From Echinicola strongylocentroti (GTDB taxonomy: Bacteria > Bacteroidota > Bacteroidia > Cytophagales > Cyclobacteriaceae): DNA of 64,000 nt. Positions 16,104 to 26,094 of this stretch are shown here, in pieces; the first letter of the stretch is position 1; each line of letters starts with the position of its first letter. Under the pieces are notes generated by a model. It made no database searches, was not told where the DNA came from, and worked only from the letters and a program-made list of their open reading frames with translations. Made by a program: the position numbers and the translations under genes. Where the stretch lies: positions 3,767,001 through 3,831,000 of the forward strand of contig NZ_CP030041.1 of NCBI RefSeq assembly GCF_003260975.1, in the 5' to 3' direction.

Positions 16104-17642
16104 TCAGCCTGCCCAGCCTTCTCTATCCAGACTTCGGTATTGTATGGCTTCTGCCAAATGCTCCACTTTGATGTTTTCGGAATCGGACAAGTCGGCGATT
16201 GTTCTGGCTACTTTTAGGATTCTGTCGTAGGCTCTCGCAGAGAGTCCCAGTCTTTCCATGGCAGTTTTCAGGAGTGTTTTTCCTGCTTCATTTATTTCGC
16301 AGACTTCCTTGACCATGTGCGATGGCATCATGGCATTGCAATAGATGTCTTTGTACTCCTTAAAACGTTCCACCTGTCGATCTCTGCCGAGGACGACGCG
16401 TTCACGGATGACATTACTTTTCTCCGCCTTTCTAGTGGAGGTCATCTCGTCAAACTTTACCGGCGTGACTTCCACGTGAAGGTCGATTCGATCGAGCAAG
16501 GGGCCGCTTACCTTGTTAAGGTAACGCTGGACGACACCCGGGCCGCAGACACATTCTTTCTCCGGATGGTTATAATAGCCACATGGGCAGGGGTTCATGC
16601 TGGCAATCAGCATAAAATTGGCGGGGTAGTCCACCGAGATTTTGGCCCTACTAATCGTCACTCTTCGTTCTTCCAGCGGCTGCCGCATGACTTCGAGGAC
16701 GGTGCGTTTAAATTCCGGAAGCTCATCGAGGAACAATACGCCGTTATGTGAAAGGGAAATTTCTCCTGGCTGCGGATTGCCCCCTCCTCCAACCAAGGCC
16801 ACATCGCTTATGGTGTGATGGGGAGATCGAAAGGGCCTCTGGGCGATCAGCGACGCTTCCCCTCCCAGTCTTCCTGCCACTGAGTGGATTTTGGTGGTTT
16901 CGAGTGCTTCCTGCAAGGTAAGTGGAGGAAGGATAGAAGGCAGCCTTTTGGCAAGCATGGTCTTACCGGCTCCGGGAGGGCCTACCATGATGACATTGTG
17001 TCCTCCAGTAGCAGCGATTTCCATGGCTCTTTTGATGTTTTCCTGACCTTGTACATCTGCAAAATCAAACTCATAATCCTCTAAGGAATTGTAAAATATA
17101 TCTCTGGTGTCCGTGACCAGTGGGGTGATTTTTAGTTCGCCTTCTAAAAATGCTATGGCCTGCTCCAGGTTCTCCACTCCGATGACGTCAAGGTTATTGA
17201 CAATAGAAGCTTCGGTGGCATTGGGCTGGGGCAAGATGATGCCTTTGTACCCTTTTTTTCTCGCTTCTATGGCGATGGGCAGGACACCCTTGATGGGACG
17301 AAGTTGGCCGTCAAGGGACAGTTCGCCCATGATAACGTATTCTTCGAGATCAGCAAATACCACCTGTTCGGAGGCCTTGAGTATGCCCATCGCTATGGGG
17401 AGATCATAGGCAGAGCCCTCTTTTCGGATGTCTGCAGGAGCCAAGTTGATGACTACTTTTTGCCGTGGCATCCGGTACCCAAAATATTTTAAGGCTGATT
17501 CTACTCGCTGTTGGCTTTCCTTCACGGCGCTATCGGGTAGGCCTACCATATAAAAACTCGTGCCTTGTCCTACGTTTACTTCTATTGTGATCAGTATAGC
17601 GTCTACACCAGAAACCGTACTGCCATACGTCTTTGCTACCAT
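16104..17642 (-). CDS. YifB/ComM-family AAA+ ATPase (Mg-chelatase-like)
   Basis: 512 residues, the full length of the family. An N-terminal Lon-protease-like fold domain (about 1-170) is followed by the AAA+ core with Walker A GPPGAGKTM near 219-227, Walker B LFLDELPEF near 306-314, and a cysteine cluster (NPCPCGYYNHPEKECVCGPG) near 352-371. In Gram-negative bacteria ComM is a helicase that promotes branch migration in natural transformation. The gene is separated from the next one upstream by a terminator, so it is probably its own unit. Confidence 0.93.
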   Translation of the reverse strand: MVAKTYGSTVSGVDAILITIEVNVGQGTSFYMVGLPDSAVKESQQRVESALKYFGYRMPRQKVVINLAPADIRKEGSAYDLPIAMGILKASEQVVFADLEEYVIMGELSLDGQLRPIKGVLPIAIEARKKGYKGIILPQPNATEASIVNNLDVIGVENLEQAIAFLEGELKITPLVTDTRDIFYNSLEDYEFDFADVQGQENIKRAMEIAATGGHNVIMVGPPGAGKTMLAKRLPSILPPLTLQEALETTKIHSVAGRLGGEASLIAQRPFRSPHHTISDVALVGGGGNPQPGEISLSHNGVLFLDELPEFKRTVLEVMRQPLEERRVTISRAKISVDYPANFMLIASMNPCPCGYYNHPEKECVCGPGVVQRYLNKVSGPLLDRIDLHVEVTPVKFDEMTSTRKAEKSNVIRERVVLGRDRQVERFKEYKDIYCNAMMPSHMVKEVCEINEAGKTLLKTAMERLGLSARAYDRILKVARTIADLSDSENIKVEHLAEAIQYRSLDREGWAG

Positions 17643-17663
17643 TTTTAGTTAAATTCTACTTCC

Positions 17664-17695
17664 ATAAAAAAAGGAAATCTCCTAAGAGATTTCCT
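17664..17695 (-). terminator. Terminator of the small membrane protein gene
   Basis: On the minus strand, a 10-bp perfect stem (17695-17686 with 17681-17672), 4-nt loop, followed by seven T. Confidence 0.9.
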
Positions 17696-17731
17696 GCTAA
17701 ACTCATTTTATATCTCCCTTTTTGGGCATCT

Positions 17732-18112
17732 TTACTTGATGTTTTGCCTAGGCTTGATACCAGATCCATCGCCATCGTCCTCTTGACTAGGATCCGTAGA
17801 AGGCGTAATGGTACCTCCTGCAGGCGTTGTTCTTGCCTTCTGCTCATGGTCATAAAGCCTGGCTTTTAATTTGTCATGCTCCGCTTCCAGTTTTCGGATC
17901 TTTTTTCCCAAACTACTGGAATACATGGACTGTAACATCCATGTGATCAGGTAAAGTACAAAACCTACCAAGAGCCATATGACCACTTTTCCTGCGGTGA
18001 GTTCTTGGATTCCAAAGCCGTTTTTGATACTGTCGAATACTAGGAAGAACGCCAGTGCCAGTCCAAAAAAAAGTGCTACCAAAAGCTGAAATACACTTGA
18101 TACCTTTTTCAT
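17732..18112 (-). CDS. Small two-helix membrane protein with coiled-coil tail
   Basis: 126 residues. Transmembrane helices at about 8-27 and 43-63 are followed by a short coiled coil (SLGKKIRKLEAEHDKLKARL) and an acidic, Pro/Thr/Gly-rich tail ending KPRQNIK. The layout is like LapA-domain proteins, but I cannot assign a family. It starts 32 nt after the MsbA-like gene on the same strand and is closed by a terminator, so it is probably the last gene of that unit. Confidence 0.7.
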   Translation of the reverse strand: MKKVSSVFQLLVALFFGLALAFFLVFDSIKNGFGIQELTAGKVVIWLLVGFVLYLITWMLQSMYSSSLGKKIRKLEAEHDKLKARLYDHEQKARTTPAGGTITPSTDPSQEDDGDGSGIKPRQNIK

Positions 18113-18144
18113 ATTATTAAAATTAAGATTTGCTGTCCAATATA

Positions 18145-19980
18145 CTAAACTGATTGCATAGAGGAAAGTTTCTTATACAATCCTTCTTGGCGAATAAGCT
18201 CTTCATGTGTGCCTCTCTCAACAATTTTACCATTTTGGACTACCAGGATTTCGTCCGCATGTTGGATGGTGCTCAGCCGGTGGGCAATGACCAAGGTGGT
18301 TCTATTGCTCATCAAGTTGGTCAACGCTTCTTGCACGAGCCGTTCAGATTCGGAATCCAGTGCAGAAGTGGCCTCGTCCAAGATCAGGATCGGTGGATTC
18401 TTCAGTACTGCACGGGCAATGCTCAGCCGCTGGCGTTGTCCGCCGGAAAGTTTGCTGCCTCGCTCGCCAATATTGGTTTGATAGCCTCTTTCCAGTTGCT
18501 CGATAAATTCGTGTGCATTGGCGATTTTGGCGGCTTCGATTACCGCAGCTTCAGAAACTTCCGATAGGCCAAAGGCGATATTGTTAAAGATAGTGTCATT
18601 GAACAAGATGGACTCCTGGGTGACAATGCCAATGAGCTTACGTAAATCGTCTATGGCAAATTCCCGGATATTGGTGCCATCTAATTTTACCTCACCTGCG
18701 GTGGGGTCATAAAATCGGGGCACCAAGTCGGCAATGGTGGATTTGCCACCACCGGAAGGGCCGACCAAGGCGATGGTTTTCCCCTTTGTGAGCGTAAACT
18801 GGATGTTTTTCAATACCAAGTGCTGCTGGTCGTATCCGAAATTTACGGTGTTGAAAGCGATGGATTTGTCAAAATGATGAAGGGTTTTTGGACGTGCGGG
18901 GTCTTTGATGGCGGGCGCCGTGTCCACCACCTTAAATATCCTGTCGGCAGAAGCGAGGCCCCTTTGGACAGCTCCCATTGCCCTTGATATTTCTTTGGCG
19001 GGATTGAGGACTTGGGTAAATATAATGATATAGGCGAGAAATTCACTGGCCGAGAGGTCCGAGGCATTGTTGAGCACCAAGCTGCCACCATACAGCAGAA
19101 TGCCCGCTACCACAAATACCCCCAAAAATTGTGAAATAGGAGAGGCCAGTTCATTTCTCTTGGCCATCGAAACATTGATTTTGGAGTATTCGTCGGTTTC
19201 CTTGTCAAATTTATCATAGACATATCCCGTAGCACTGAAAGCCTTTACCACGCGCATTCCGCCTATGGTCTCGTCCAGGATGTTTACGATACGTCCCAAG
19301 GATTCTTGGCTCTGTATCGCTTTCTTCTTGAGCCGTTTGGTGATGCCTCCGATGATGGCACCTGAAATCGGGATGATCAAAATGGTGAATAGGGTGAGCT
19401 TTACGGACATAAAGAACAGCGCCCCAAAATACAAAATGATCGTCACAGGTTCCCTGAAAACCACCCTTAGCGATTGTACGACACTGTTTTCTACTTCTTG
19501 TACATCATTGGTCATCTTGGACATCAGGTCCCCTTTGCGTTCATTGGTAAAATAGCCAATGTGCATGCGGCTTACCTGGTCAAAGATATGCATGCGCATT
19601 TTTTTGATGACATCTGCTTTTACTTTTGCCAATAGCACGCCCGCCAGATAGGTAAAGAGATTGGATAGGAAAACGGAAACAACGATGATGATACATACAT
19701 AGACCAAAGTGCCAAATTTGCCATAACTGTCGGCTATCTGCATAAAGTAATAGTTGAACAGATGCATGAAGTACTCGATGGTAAATGAGAACTCAGGTTT
19801 GGCGGCGTATTGCTGTAGTTCAGAAGGGTCTACTTGTTCGAAGATCACATCAAAGAGCGGTTTTAGCAGAGTGAAATTCAATAGGCCAAAAATAATGGCA
19901 AGCAGAGCATAGAGCGCATACAGAGGGAAATACCTTCTATAAGGACGCGCATAAGCTAAAATTCTTAAATAGGTCTTCAT
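18145..19980 (-). CDS. MsbA-like ABC exporter
   Basis: 611 residues: six transmembrane helices in about 1-340 and one ATP-binding domain with Walker A GPSGGGKST, signature LSGGQ, Walker B ILILDEAT and H-loop VIAHRLS. All ATPase motifs are canonical, so it can work as a homodimer. MsbA flips lipid A-core to the periplasmic face of the inner membrane; the neighbouring Wzi-like gene upstream suits an envelope role. A drug exporter is the alternative. It follows the Wzi-like gene by 53 bp. Confidence 0.9.
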   Translation of the reverse strand: MKTYLRILAYARPYRRYFPLYALYALLAIIFGLLNFTLLKPLFDVIFEQVDPSELQQYAAKPEFSFTIEYFMHLFNYYFMQIADSYGKFGTLVYVCIIIVVSVFLSNLFTYLAGVLLAKVKADVIKKMRMHIFDQVSRMHIGYFTNERKGDLMSKMTNDVQEVENSVVQSLRVVFREPVTIILYFGALFFMSVKLTLFTILIIPISGAIIGGITKRLKKKAIQSQESLGRIVNILDETIGGMRVVKAFSATGYVYDKFDKETDEYSKINVSMAKRNELASPISQFLGVFVVAGILLYGGSLVLNNASDLSASEFLAYIIIFTQVLNPAKEISRAMGAVQRGLASADRIFKVVDTAPAIKDPARPKTLHHFDKSIAFNTVNFGYDQQHLVLKNIQFTLTKGKTIALVGPSGGGKSTIADLVPRFYDPTAGEVKLDGTNIREFAIDDLRKLIGIVTQESILFNDTIFNNIAFGLSEVSEAAVIEAAKIANAHEFIEQLERGYQTNIGERGSKLSGGQRQRLSIARAVLKNPPILILDEATSALDSESERLVQEALTNLMSNRTTLVIAHRLSTIQHADEILVVQNGKIVERGTHEELIRQEGLYKKLSSMQSV

Positions 19981-20033
19981 TTTTCCGTGTTTTTACTATG
20001 CCGCAAAAGGTGCTATGGACTTGTCCCCTCCTA

Positions 20034-21713
20034 TTAGTAGTTAAACGCTTCCCTAGCAATGTTCAGTCGGAGGGAAAGGTGCGAGTAGTTGCTGACATTT
20101 GGCATATCGAGGTTGTCTGCGGTATGCCTTCGGTAGCTATGGCCAAGGTCGATAAATAAGTTATGCTTCAGCATATAGGAAGCCGTTAAATTCCCCATGA
20201 GCAGTTTGTTCTCTATTCCCTGGCCGATGGTATGTCCATAAAGTCCCAATCCTTCAGTGCCTTCGAGTCGGTTTTTTAACAGGTCTCCCCCCATATTGGT
20301 GGTTTCGTCAGGGTCTGTTCCATATAAATGGTATATCCCTGTAAAATTAAGGGAAAGTTTTGGAAGTGGCTGGTAGCGGATTATTCCAATTGCCTCACGG
20401 AAATTAGCACCTCGTGGATGGGCGATGGGAGTCCGATAATTGGTGTAGGACTGGTATTCGAATTTTTCCTGATAAGTATAAGGCCTGGCCTGATTGAATT
20501 CAAGTTGTAGGTCGAGATTGGAGATGTTGAAGACATTGATGTACTTGTAGCCGAGCTGCAGACCATGTTTGTTGCGTTTGGAGTTTTTGCCGTCTACGCC
20601 AAAAAACTCCCCAAAGACAAACTCATCCAAAGCAAACTGTCCATATAATTGCATGGAATGGGCAAAGTTCCACTTGAAATCTGTGCCGAGCATGACCTTG
20701 TCCGGGGTGCCTAGCTGGTGTTCTACCCATCGATAGAAGATCACGGGGTTGAAATAAGACCAATCTGCTTGGCTGGCCATGACTGATTCAAACAGGCCAA
20801 TGTTCAGCCGTTTGCCGATGTTGATTCCTAGTCGGTGTAGCGAGAACCACTTATGTGGATAGCGGCCGTCCTCAGGCCTGTTTCGACTGTTAAGGAATAC
20901 ATCTGCCGTCATCTCTGACCACATCATCGTGTATTGCAGTTTCCAGATGTTAACGTTCAATTTAAGGAACATGTAGGGATTGGAGAAGTCCGAAAGGATC
21001 ATCGAGCGGTAGCCTTCCCCGACAAAGTTCCTGTCATGGCCCATTTGGGCGTCGATGTGTTTGGAGACCTGAAAGGTGAAGTAGCCCCTTGCGGCAAAGT
21101 AGCTATACCCATGGTCGCCGTATCGCTTCCAGAACCCTTGGCCTGGTACCGCACCGTTATGCTCGATGTACTCTTCTGTCCAAGTAGGGAAGATCACTTC
21201 ATTACTGGTCAGGTAAGTGTAAAATCCCACTTTTCTGTCGATGCTGCCTCTCAGTTCGATGCCTCTTGTGTTCCTGAAATTTGTCGCTTCGGCGGCCGTT
21301 TCATTGCCCCCCCTAAAATAGATGACCGGATTTACATGGACATCAAAATCCTTGTCCCTGTAATAATAAAAGTCCGATGGTTTTTTATATATCTTCTTCC
21401 ATAGTGGCTTCTTGGAAAAGTCCGTTTCCCCTTTCGAAAATTCCCAGTTGTCATTTTTAAGGTAATTAAAATTAAAGGCGTCTACCTTTCCAGGGTGGTC
21501 GTGGGCGATGGTGTCCAAATAAGTGGTGACATTGTCCCTTCTCAGGGGCTTGAACCCTGTATGGTAACTAGGGGCAAAGTCCCCATTGAGGATTTCGTAG
21601 CGATCAAGCAAATGATAATACGCCCTATCATAAGGGATAAATGCACTTTGGGCAGTACAAAATCCGGTCAATAGAAACAAAAATCCCGAGAACAGTAAAA
21701 ATCTTCTCATCAT
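20034..21713 (-). CDS. Capsule assembly Wzi-like outer membrane protein
   Basis: 559 residues. A signal peptide covers about 1-21 (MMRRFLLFSGFLFLLTGFCTA). The mature protein is a large series of amphipathic strands rich in Tyr, Phe and Gly, and ends with LRLNIAREAFNY. The segment MGHDRNFVGEGYRSMILSDF, near 226-245, resembles the Wzi family, which binds capsular polysaccharide at the outer membrane surface in enterobacteria; the Bacteroidota members are longer and little studied. It begins an operon with an MsbA-like exporter and a small membrane protein. Confidence 0.7.
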   Translation of the reverse strand: MMRRFLLFSGFLFLLTGFCTAQSAFIPYDRAYYHLLDRYEILNGDFAPSYHTGFKPLRRDNVTTYLDTIAHDHPGKVDAFNFNYLKNDNWEFSKGETDFSKKPLWKKIYKKPSDFYYYRDKDFDVHVNPVIYFRGGNETAAEATNFRNTRGIELRGSIDRKVGFYTYLTSNEVIFPTWTEEYIEHNGAVPGQGFWKRYGDHGYSYFAARGYFTFQVSKHIDAQMGHDRNFVGEGYRSMILSDFSNPYMFLKLNVNIWKLQYTMMWSEMTADVFLNSRNRPEDGRYPHKWFSLHRLGINIGKRLNIGLFESVMASQADWSYFNPVIFYRWVEHQLGTPDKVMLGTDFKWNFAHSMQLYGQFALDEFVFGEFFGVDGKNSKRNKHGLQLGYKYINVFNISNLDLQLEFNQARPYTYQEKFEYQSYTNYRTPIAHPRGANFREAIGIIRYQPLPKLSLNFTGIYHLYGTDPDETTNMGGDLLKNRLEGTEGLGLYGHTIGQGIENKLLMGNLTASYMLKHNLFIDLGHSYRRHTADNLDMPNVSNYSHLSLRLNIAREAFNY

Positions 21714-22067
21714 TGGTGGTGTTGATTTACGTCAAGCTTGGTTTTGCCTACAAAACTTAGAACAATAATCCATTATTGCCATAATTTTAATTTAAAAGTT
21801 ATGGACATACAGGAAATAAAAGGTGATAAAGAAGAGAAAATACCCTAGTGGAATTAATAAACCAAGGGTGCCTGTCGCTCTTCTGATATGATCTTTTGTG
21901 ATCAAAACTGGCAAAATAGCCGGGATTTTCCCAATTTTGGAGCGAATAGCACGTTGATAACCTATAAGTTAAATAATTCATTAATAAACATTTGGAGACT
22001 TTTATAAAAAAGGATAACTTTGTGCCTCCATTTGAAAAAGCGACATTTAATATAAATAGGGATTACC
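21714..22067. other. 354-bp divergent control region
   Basis: No gene is supported. It must hold the promoter of the Wzi-like gene (not identified) and contains the strong L31 promoter at 21991-22022, described separately. Confidence 0.5.
21991..22022 (+). promoter_or_regulatory. Promoter of the L31 gene, Bacteroidota type
   Basis: TTTG at 21991-21994 and TAACTTTG at 22015-22022, spacer 20 nt, a full match to TTTG-N17-23-TAnnTTTG. It would give a leader of about 40 nt before the ATG at 22068. Confidence 0.8.
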
Positions 22068-22313
22068 ATGAAAAAAGACATTCATCCAAACTACAGAGAG
22101 GTGGTTTTCTATGACACTTCCAGTGAATATAAATTTCTTACCAAGTCTACGATCGAAACTGACGAGACCATTACATGGGAAGATGGAAACGAATATCCTC
22201 TTTATAAAGTGGAAGTGAGCTCTAACTCTCACCCTTTCTACACCGGTAAGAAAATGCTTCTTGATACTGCCGGTCGTGTGGAGAAATTCAACAGAAGATA
22301 CAAAAAGAAATAA
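22068..22313 (+). CDS. rpmE2: Ribosomal protein bL31, type B (zinc-independent)
   Basis: 81 residues, the length of type B L31. The start [19 protein letters not shown] and the [11 protein letters not shown] motif are characteristic. The cysteines that bind zinc in the A type are absent, so it is the zinc-free form. It has its own strong promoter and a 14-bp-stem terminator. Confidence 0.96.
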   Translation: MKKDIHPNYREVVFYDTSSEYKFLTKSTIETDETITWEDGNEYPLYKVEVSSNSHPFYTGKKMLLDTAGRVEKFNRRYKKK

Positions 22314-22342
22314 TTCATTTCTTTATCGTAAAAGTATCTTTA

Positions 22343-22380
22343 AAAAGTCTCTTGGAAATTGTATTCCAAGAGACTTTTCT
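22343..22380 (+). terminator. Terminator after L31
   Basis: 14-bp perfect stem (22343-22356 with 22365-22378) and 8-nt loop. The right arm ends in four T. It separates L31 from the following GlmU-like gene, whose ATG is at 22392, only 14 nt after the stem. Confidence 0.85.
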
Positions 22381-22391
22381 ATTTTTGTAGC

Positions 22392-23590
22392 ATGGAGCAA
22401 ATTACACTATTTGACGACCCGGCATATCGGGGATCTCTTTTACCGTTTACTTTTACGCGCCCAGTGGCAGAAATCCGCGTGGGCATCCTGACCATTCGCG
22501 AGAAGTGGGAGAAATACTTGGATGCATCTGCGGGTTTTATGACCTCGGATTATCTTCAGGATAAGTTTCCGTCATCGGCATCCAGCAATTACTTTATCAA
22601 TGGAGGCCTCTGTCCCGATCAGGGGCTGGTAACAGCAATAAAAACCCTAAAAAAGGGCCAAAGTCTCTATCAGGAAAACACCCTGCTGGCTGCCTATTCA
22701 GATGATTCTGCATTCAGTATCGATGGTCTCAAGGAAAGAAGTGAAGTGGTGGCCTATGAGGGGGAGATCACGTTGATTCATCGCAATTGGCATATATTTC
22801 AATTTAACGCCTTGGAGTTAAGAAAGGACTTTGTCCTGCTTACTACCAATCGCACTTCTGCTGGCATCAATGATCCCCATACGATCGCCTACCACCCAGA
22901 GATGATCTTTGTGGAGGAGGGAGCCAAGATCAGGGCTGCCGTACTCAATGCCGAAGATGGCCCCATTTATATTGGCAAAAATGCGCAGGTACAAGAGGGG
23001 GCGTTGATCAAAGGACCTTTTGCGCTGTGCGAAGGGTCGACAGTGAACATGGGGGCAAGATGCGTGGGGACAGCACCATTGGGCCTTTCTCGAAAGTGGG
23101 AGGTGAGGTGTCCAATTCGGTCATCTTTGGCCACAGCAATAAAGGTCATGATGGGTTTATTGGTAATACGGTGATCGGGGAGTGGTGTAACTTTGGCGCC
23201 GATACCAATATATCCAATCTAAAAAACAACTACGCTCCTGTCAAAGTCTGGGACTATACCAAGGGTAGCTTCGCAAATACTGGCCTGCAGTTTTGTGGCC
23301 TAATGATGGGCGATCACTCCAAGACAGGGATAAATACCATGTTCAATACCGGGACGGTCGTGGGAGTGGGAGCGAATGTGTTTGGAGCTGGTTTTCCGCG
23401 GACTTTTGTGCCGTCATTCTCATGGGGAGGAGTCAGTGGCACCAATACATTCCAAATGAGTAAATTCGTGGAAACCGCCACAAAGGTGATGGAGAGGAGG
23501 GGAATCGTATTCGATGACAAGGAAAAAGCCGTGATCAGAAAAGTATTTGATCTGACCAAGGCGTACCGGATTTGGGATAAGGAAGTTTAA
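22392..23590 (+). pseudogene. GlmU-like sugar nucleotidyltransferase/acyltransferase-fold protein, frameshifted
   Basis: The reading frame from the ATG at 22392 (MEQITLFDDPAYRGSLLPFT) is a nucleotidyltransferase-like domain followed by the first left-handed-helix hexapeptides (GPIYIGKNAQVQEGALIKGP). It goes out of frame near 23055-23060: the protein expected to read NMGAKMRGDSTIGPF is encoded as NMGARCVGTAP, and the correct sequence continues in the next frame to 23590 (GNTVIGEWCNFGADTNISNL and so on). Adding one A in GGCAAGATG restores a 399-residue protein. Either a real inactivating mutation or a sequencing error. Bacteroidota carry such a GlmU-related protein of uncertain substrate. The first frame ends at 23174. 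Confidence 0.85.
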
Positions 23591-23606
23591 GCAAAATCGC
23601 TCATAG

Positions 23607-24749
23607 ATGTTATTTTCGTCCATACCAGGCTTAGAGGAAACCAAGGAACGGCTGATTCAAGCCATTAATAATAATCACCTGGCACATGCCTTGTTGTTTC
23701 ACGGTCCAGAAGGGGCTGCCAATCTCAAAATGGCCCTTGCCTTGGCGACCTATGTCAACTGTGAAAACCCCGGGGAACATGATGCCTGTGGTGCTTGCAG
23801 TGCGTGCCAAAAGATGGCCAAGCTCGTCCACCCTGACCTGAGTTTTACCTTTCCTGTTCCAAGCAGCTTGGTCAAGGAAGATGATGACAAAAACAGAAAA
23901 GTCGATATTTTGTCTCCGTGGAGGGACTTTGTGCTGACCAAGCCCTATGGGAACTTACAGGATTGGGTTTATCACAATGGCTTCGAGAAAAAACAGCTGA
24001 ATATTTCCAAAGCAGCAGCGAAGCAGATCATCCAGACCGTTTCGCTGAAGTCTTTTGAGGGAGGGTACAAGACGATCTTGGTCTGGATGCCTGAGCTGAT
24101 GCATACCGCGGCAGCCAATGCCTTGCTGAAAGTGCTGGAAGAACCTCCAGAAAAGACGCTTTTTCTGATGGTGGCCCATCAGCCCGAGCAGTTGTTGACG
24201 ACTATTCTCAGCAGGACGCAGAAAGTACTCGTCAGGGCTTTTTCTGATGAGGAGGTAAAAGAACACCTGATCGAAGAAAGTCTTTGCTCTCGTGAGGCCG
24301 CACTCCAAGTGGCTCCGCTCGCCAATGGCAATATGAGAGAAGCCTATCGGCTGGTAGATCAGGTGATTGATGAAAATACGGCAAAGTTTAGGGATTGGAT
24401 GAGAATTTGCTTTACCTTAGATATCAACAATATCATGTCCCTTGCAGAGAGTTTTCAGGGTTTTGACAAGGAAGGCCAAAAGGCACTTTTTCTGACAGGT
24501 CTGAACATCCTCAGGGAAAGTCTGCTAAAGAGAAGCCAATTGGAAGAATTAATGCGGACGGCGCCATCAGACAGGGAGTTTGTGGAGAATTTCAGTCTCA
24601 AAGCGCTGACAGAAGATAAAATTGTAAACATCTACCGGCTGTTAAATACCGCACATTACCACTTGGAGAGAAATGCCAACGCCAAGATATTGTTTGCAGA
24701 CCTCTCTTTTGACATGGCAAAAGTACTTCGAAAAAAGGAAACCACATGA
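23607..24749 (+). CDS. holB: DNA polymerase III delta' subunit
   Basis: 380 residues. DnaX-related ATPase fold: a degenerate P-loop HGPEGAANLKMALALA near 33-48, a four-cysteine zinc module (CENPGEHDACGACSACQKM) near 52-70, and the LLKVLEEPPEKTLFL segment with the conserved EEPP near 175-189. A degenerate P-loop is normal for delta', which is the stator of the clamp loader and does not hydrolyse ATP. Its stop overlaps the next gene's start by 4 nt, and the frameshifted GlmU-like gene lies 16 nt upstream. Confidence 0.92.
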   Translation: MLFSSIPGLEETKERLIQAINNNHLAHALLFHGPEGAANLKMALALATYVNCENPGEHDACGACSACQKMAKLVHPDLSFTFPVPSSLVKEDDDKNRKVDILSPWRDFVLTKPYGNLQDWVYHNGFEKKQLNISKAAAKQIIQTVSLKSFEGGYKTILVWMPELMHTAAANALLKVLEEPPEKTLFLMVAHQPEQLLTTILSRTQKVLVRAFSDEEVKEHLIEESLCSREAALQVAPLANGNMREAYRLVDQVIDENTAKFRDWMRICFTLDINNIMSLAESFQGFDKEGQKALFLTGLNILRESLLKRSQLEELMRTAPSDREFVENFSLKALTEDKIVNIYRLLNTAHYHLERNANAKILFADLSFDMAKVLRKKETT

Positions 24750-25189
24750 AAAAGCATGTTATCGGCAGAAGGGAAAAAATCAGTCTCCCGGAGTGGGGGT
24801 TGAGAGTGATTTCTGCTAAGGTAGATACGGGGGCCTATACCAATGCAATCCACTGTAAATGGGTGGAGGAGAAGGAAGTGGAGGGACAGCGTGTGTTGGA
24901 ATTTAAGCTATTGTCCCCAGAGCACAGACTATATTCTGGCAAGGTGGTGCGCACCAAAAGGTACACCCAGAAGAAGGTGAAAAATTCCTTTGGAAATGCC
25001 GAATTAAGGTATAAAGTCACCACCAAGGTGGCGATGTTTGACGAGACCTTTGACGTGGAGTTTACACTTTCGGACCGTTCAAAAATGAGGAATGCGCTAT
25101 TGCTCGGTAGAAAGATGCTTCGTGGCAAATTTTTGGTTGATGTAGACCAGACAAACTTATCCAAAAAATATAAAGTAGCTAAGCAATGA
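24746..25189 (+). CDS. Retropepsin-like protease of the RimB / ATP-dependent zinc protease family
   Basis: 147 residues. The catalytic Asp of the aspartic-protease fold is residue 27 in [11 protein letters not shown], and the closing segment [16 protein letters not shown] is typical of the family once annotated as 'ATP-dependent zinc protease'. In Pseudomonas the related RimB is encoded beside RimK and removes the glutamates RimK adds to S6 (established from that system; here inferred). Its start overlaps the holB stop (ATGA) and its stop overlaps the rimK start (ATGA), so translation is coupled. Confidence 0.85.
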   Translation: MKKHVIGRREKISLPEWGLRVISAKVDTGAYTNAIHCKWVEEKEVEGQRVLEFKLLSPEHRLYSGKVVRTKRYTQKKVKNSFGNAELRYKVTTKVAMFDETFDVEFTLSDRSKMRNALLLGRKMLRGKFLVDVDQTNLSKKYKVAKQ

Positions 25190-26094
25190 GAATAGCCGTG
25201 CTTTCCCGAAATCCAAACCTATATTCTACACGTAGATTACGTGAAGCGATCATCGCATCAGGCCATGAAGCGCTTATCATCGATCACTCTCTTTGTGATT
25301 TGGTGATCGAGCAAGAAGGACCTTCCATCTTTTATAGGGGTGAAAAATTATCCAATATCGATGCGATCATTCCGAGAATTGGTGCATCTGTGACGTTTTA
25401 TGGAACGGCAGTGGTCCGCCAGTTTGAGCTGATGGGCGTTATATCTGCGGTGGAGTCACAAGCCATTGTGCGGAGCAGGGATAAGTTGCGCAGTTTACAG
25501 ATTCTTTCCCGAGAAGGACTAGGGATGCCAAAGACGGCTTTTACCAATTTCTCCAAAGGAGGAGAAAAACAGCTCATCGATCAAGTGGGAGGCGCTCCCT
25601 TGATTATTAAGCTACTGGAAGGCACCCAAGGGTTGGGAGTGGTGCTTGCAGAAACCAGAAAGGCCGGTCAATCCGTGATTGAAGCGTTCCACGGGTTGAA
25701 GGCACGGGTCATTGTCCAAGAATTCATTAAGGAAGCCAAAGGTGCCGATATAAGGGCTTTTATAGTCAATGGCAAGGTAGTGGGAGCCATGAAGCGGCAA
25801 GGCGAAGAGGGAGAATTCCGCTCCAACCTGCACCGTGGAGGGAAAGCCACTGTTATTAAATTGTCAGCTTCAGAGCGGAAAGCTGCATTGGGGGCAGCCA
25901 AGGCCCTAGGGCTGGCTGTGGCCGGAGTGGATATGCTTCAGTCCGCGCGAGGACCATTGATCTTGGAGGTGAACAGTTCGCCGGGACTGGAAGGTATAGA
26001 GAAGGCTACAGGAGTGAATATTGCAGGCAAAATCATTCAGTATATTGAAGAGACTGCCAATAAAAAATTATCGAAAAGAAAAATCAAAGAATAA
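25186..26094 (+). CDS. rimK: RimK-family ATP-grasp ligase (S6 glutamylation)
   Basis: 302 residues, the usual RimK length. An N-terminal domain ([18 protein letters not shown]) is followed by an ATP-grasp fold with ATP-binding [19 protein letters not shown] near 144-162, [15 protein letters not shown] near 188-202, and the metal-binding end [19 protein letters not shown] near 246-264. RimK adds Glu residues to the C-terminus of ribosomal protein S6. The stop TAA overlaps the hemC ATG by one base. Confidence 0.92.
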   Translation: MRIAVLSRNPNLYSTRRLREAIIASGHEALIIDHSLCDLVIEQEGPSIFYRGEKLSNIDAIIPRIGASVTFYGTAVVRQFELMGVISAVESQAIVRSRDKLRSLQILSREGLGMPKTAFTNFSKGGEKQLIDQVGGAPLIIKLLEGTQGLGVVLAETRKAGQSVIEAFHGLKARVIVQEFIKEAKGADIRAFIVNGKVVGAMKRQGEEGEFRSNLHRGGKATVIKLSASERKAALGAAKALGLAVAGVDMLQSARGPLILEVNSSPGLEGIEKATGVNIAGKIIQYIEETANKKLSKRKIKE

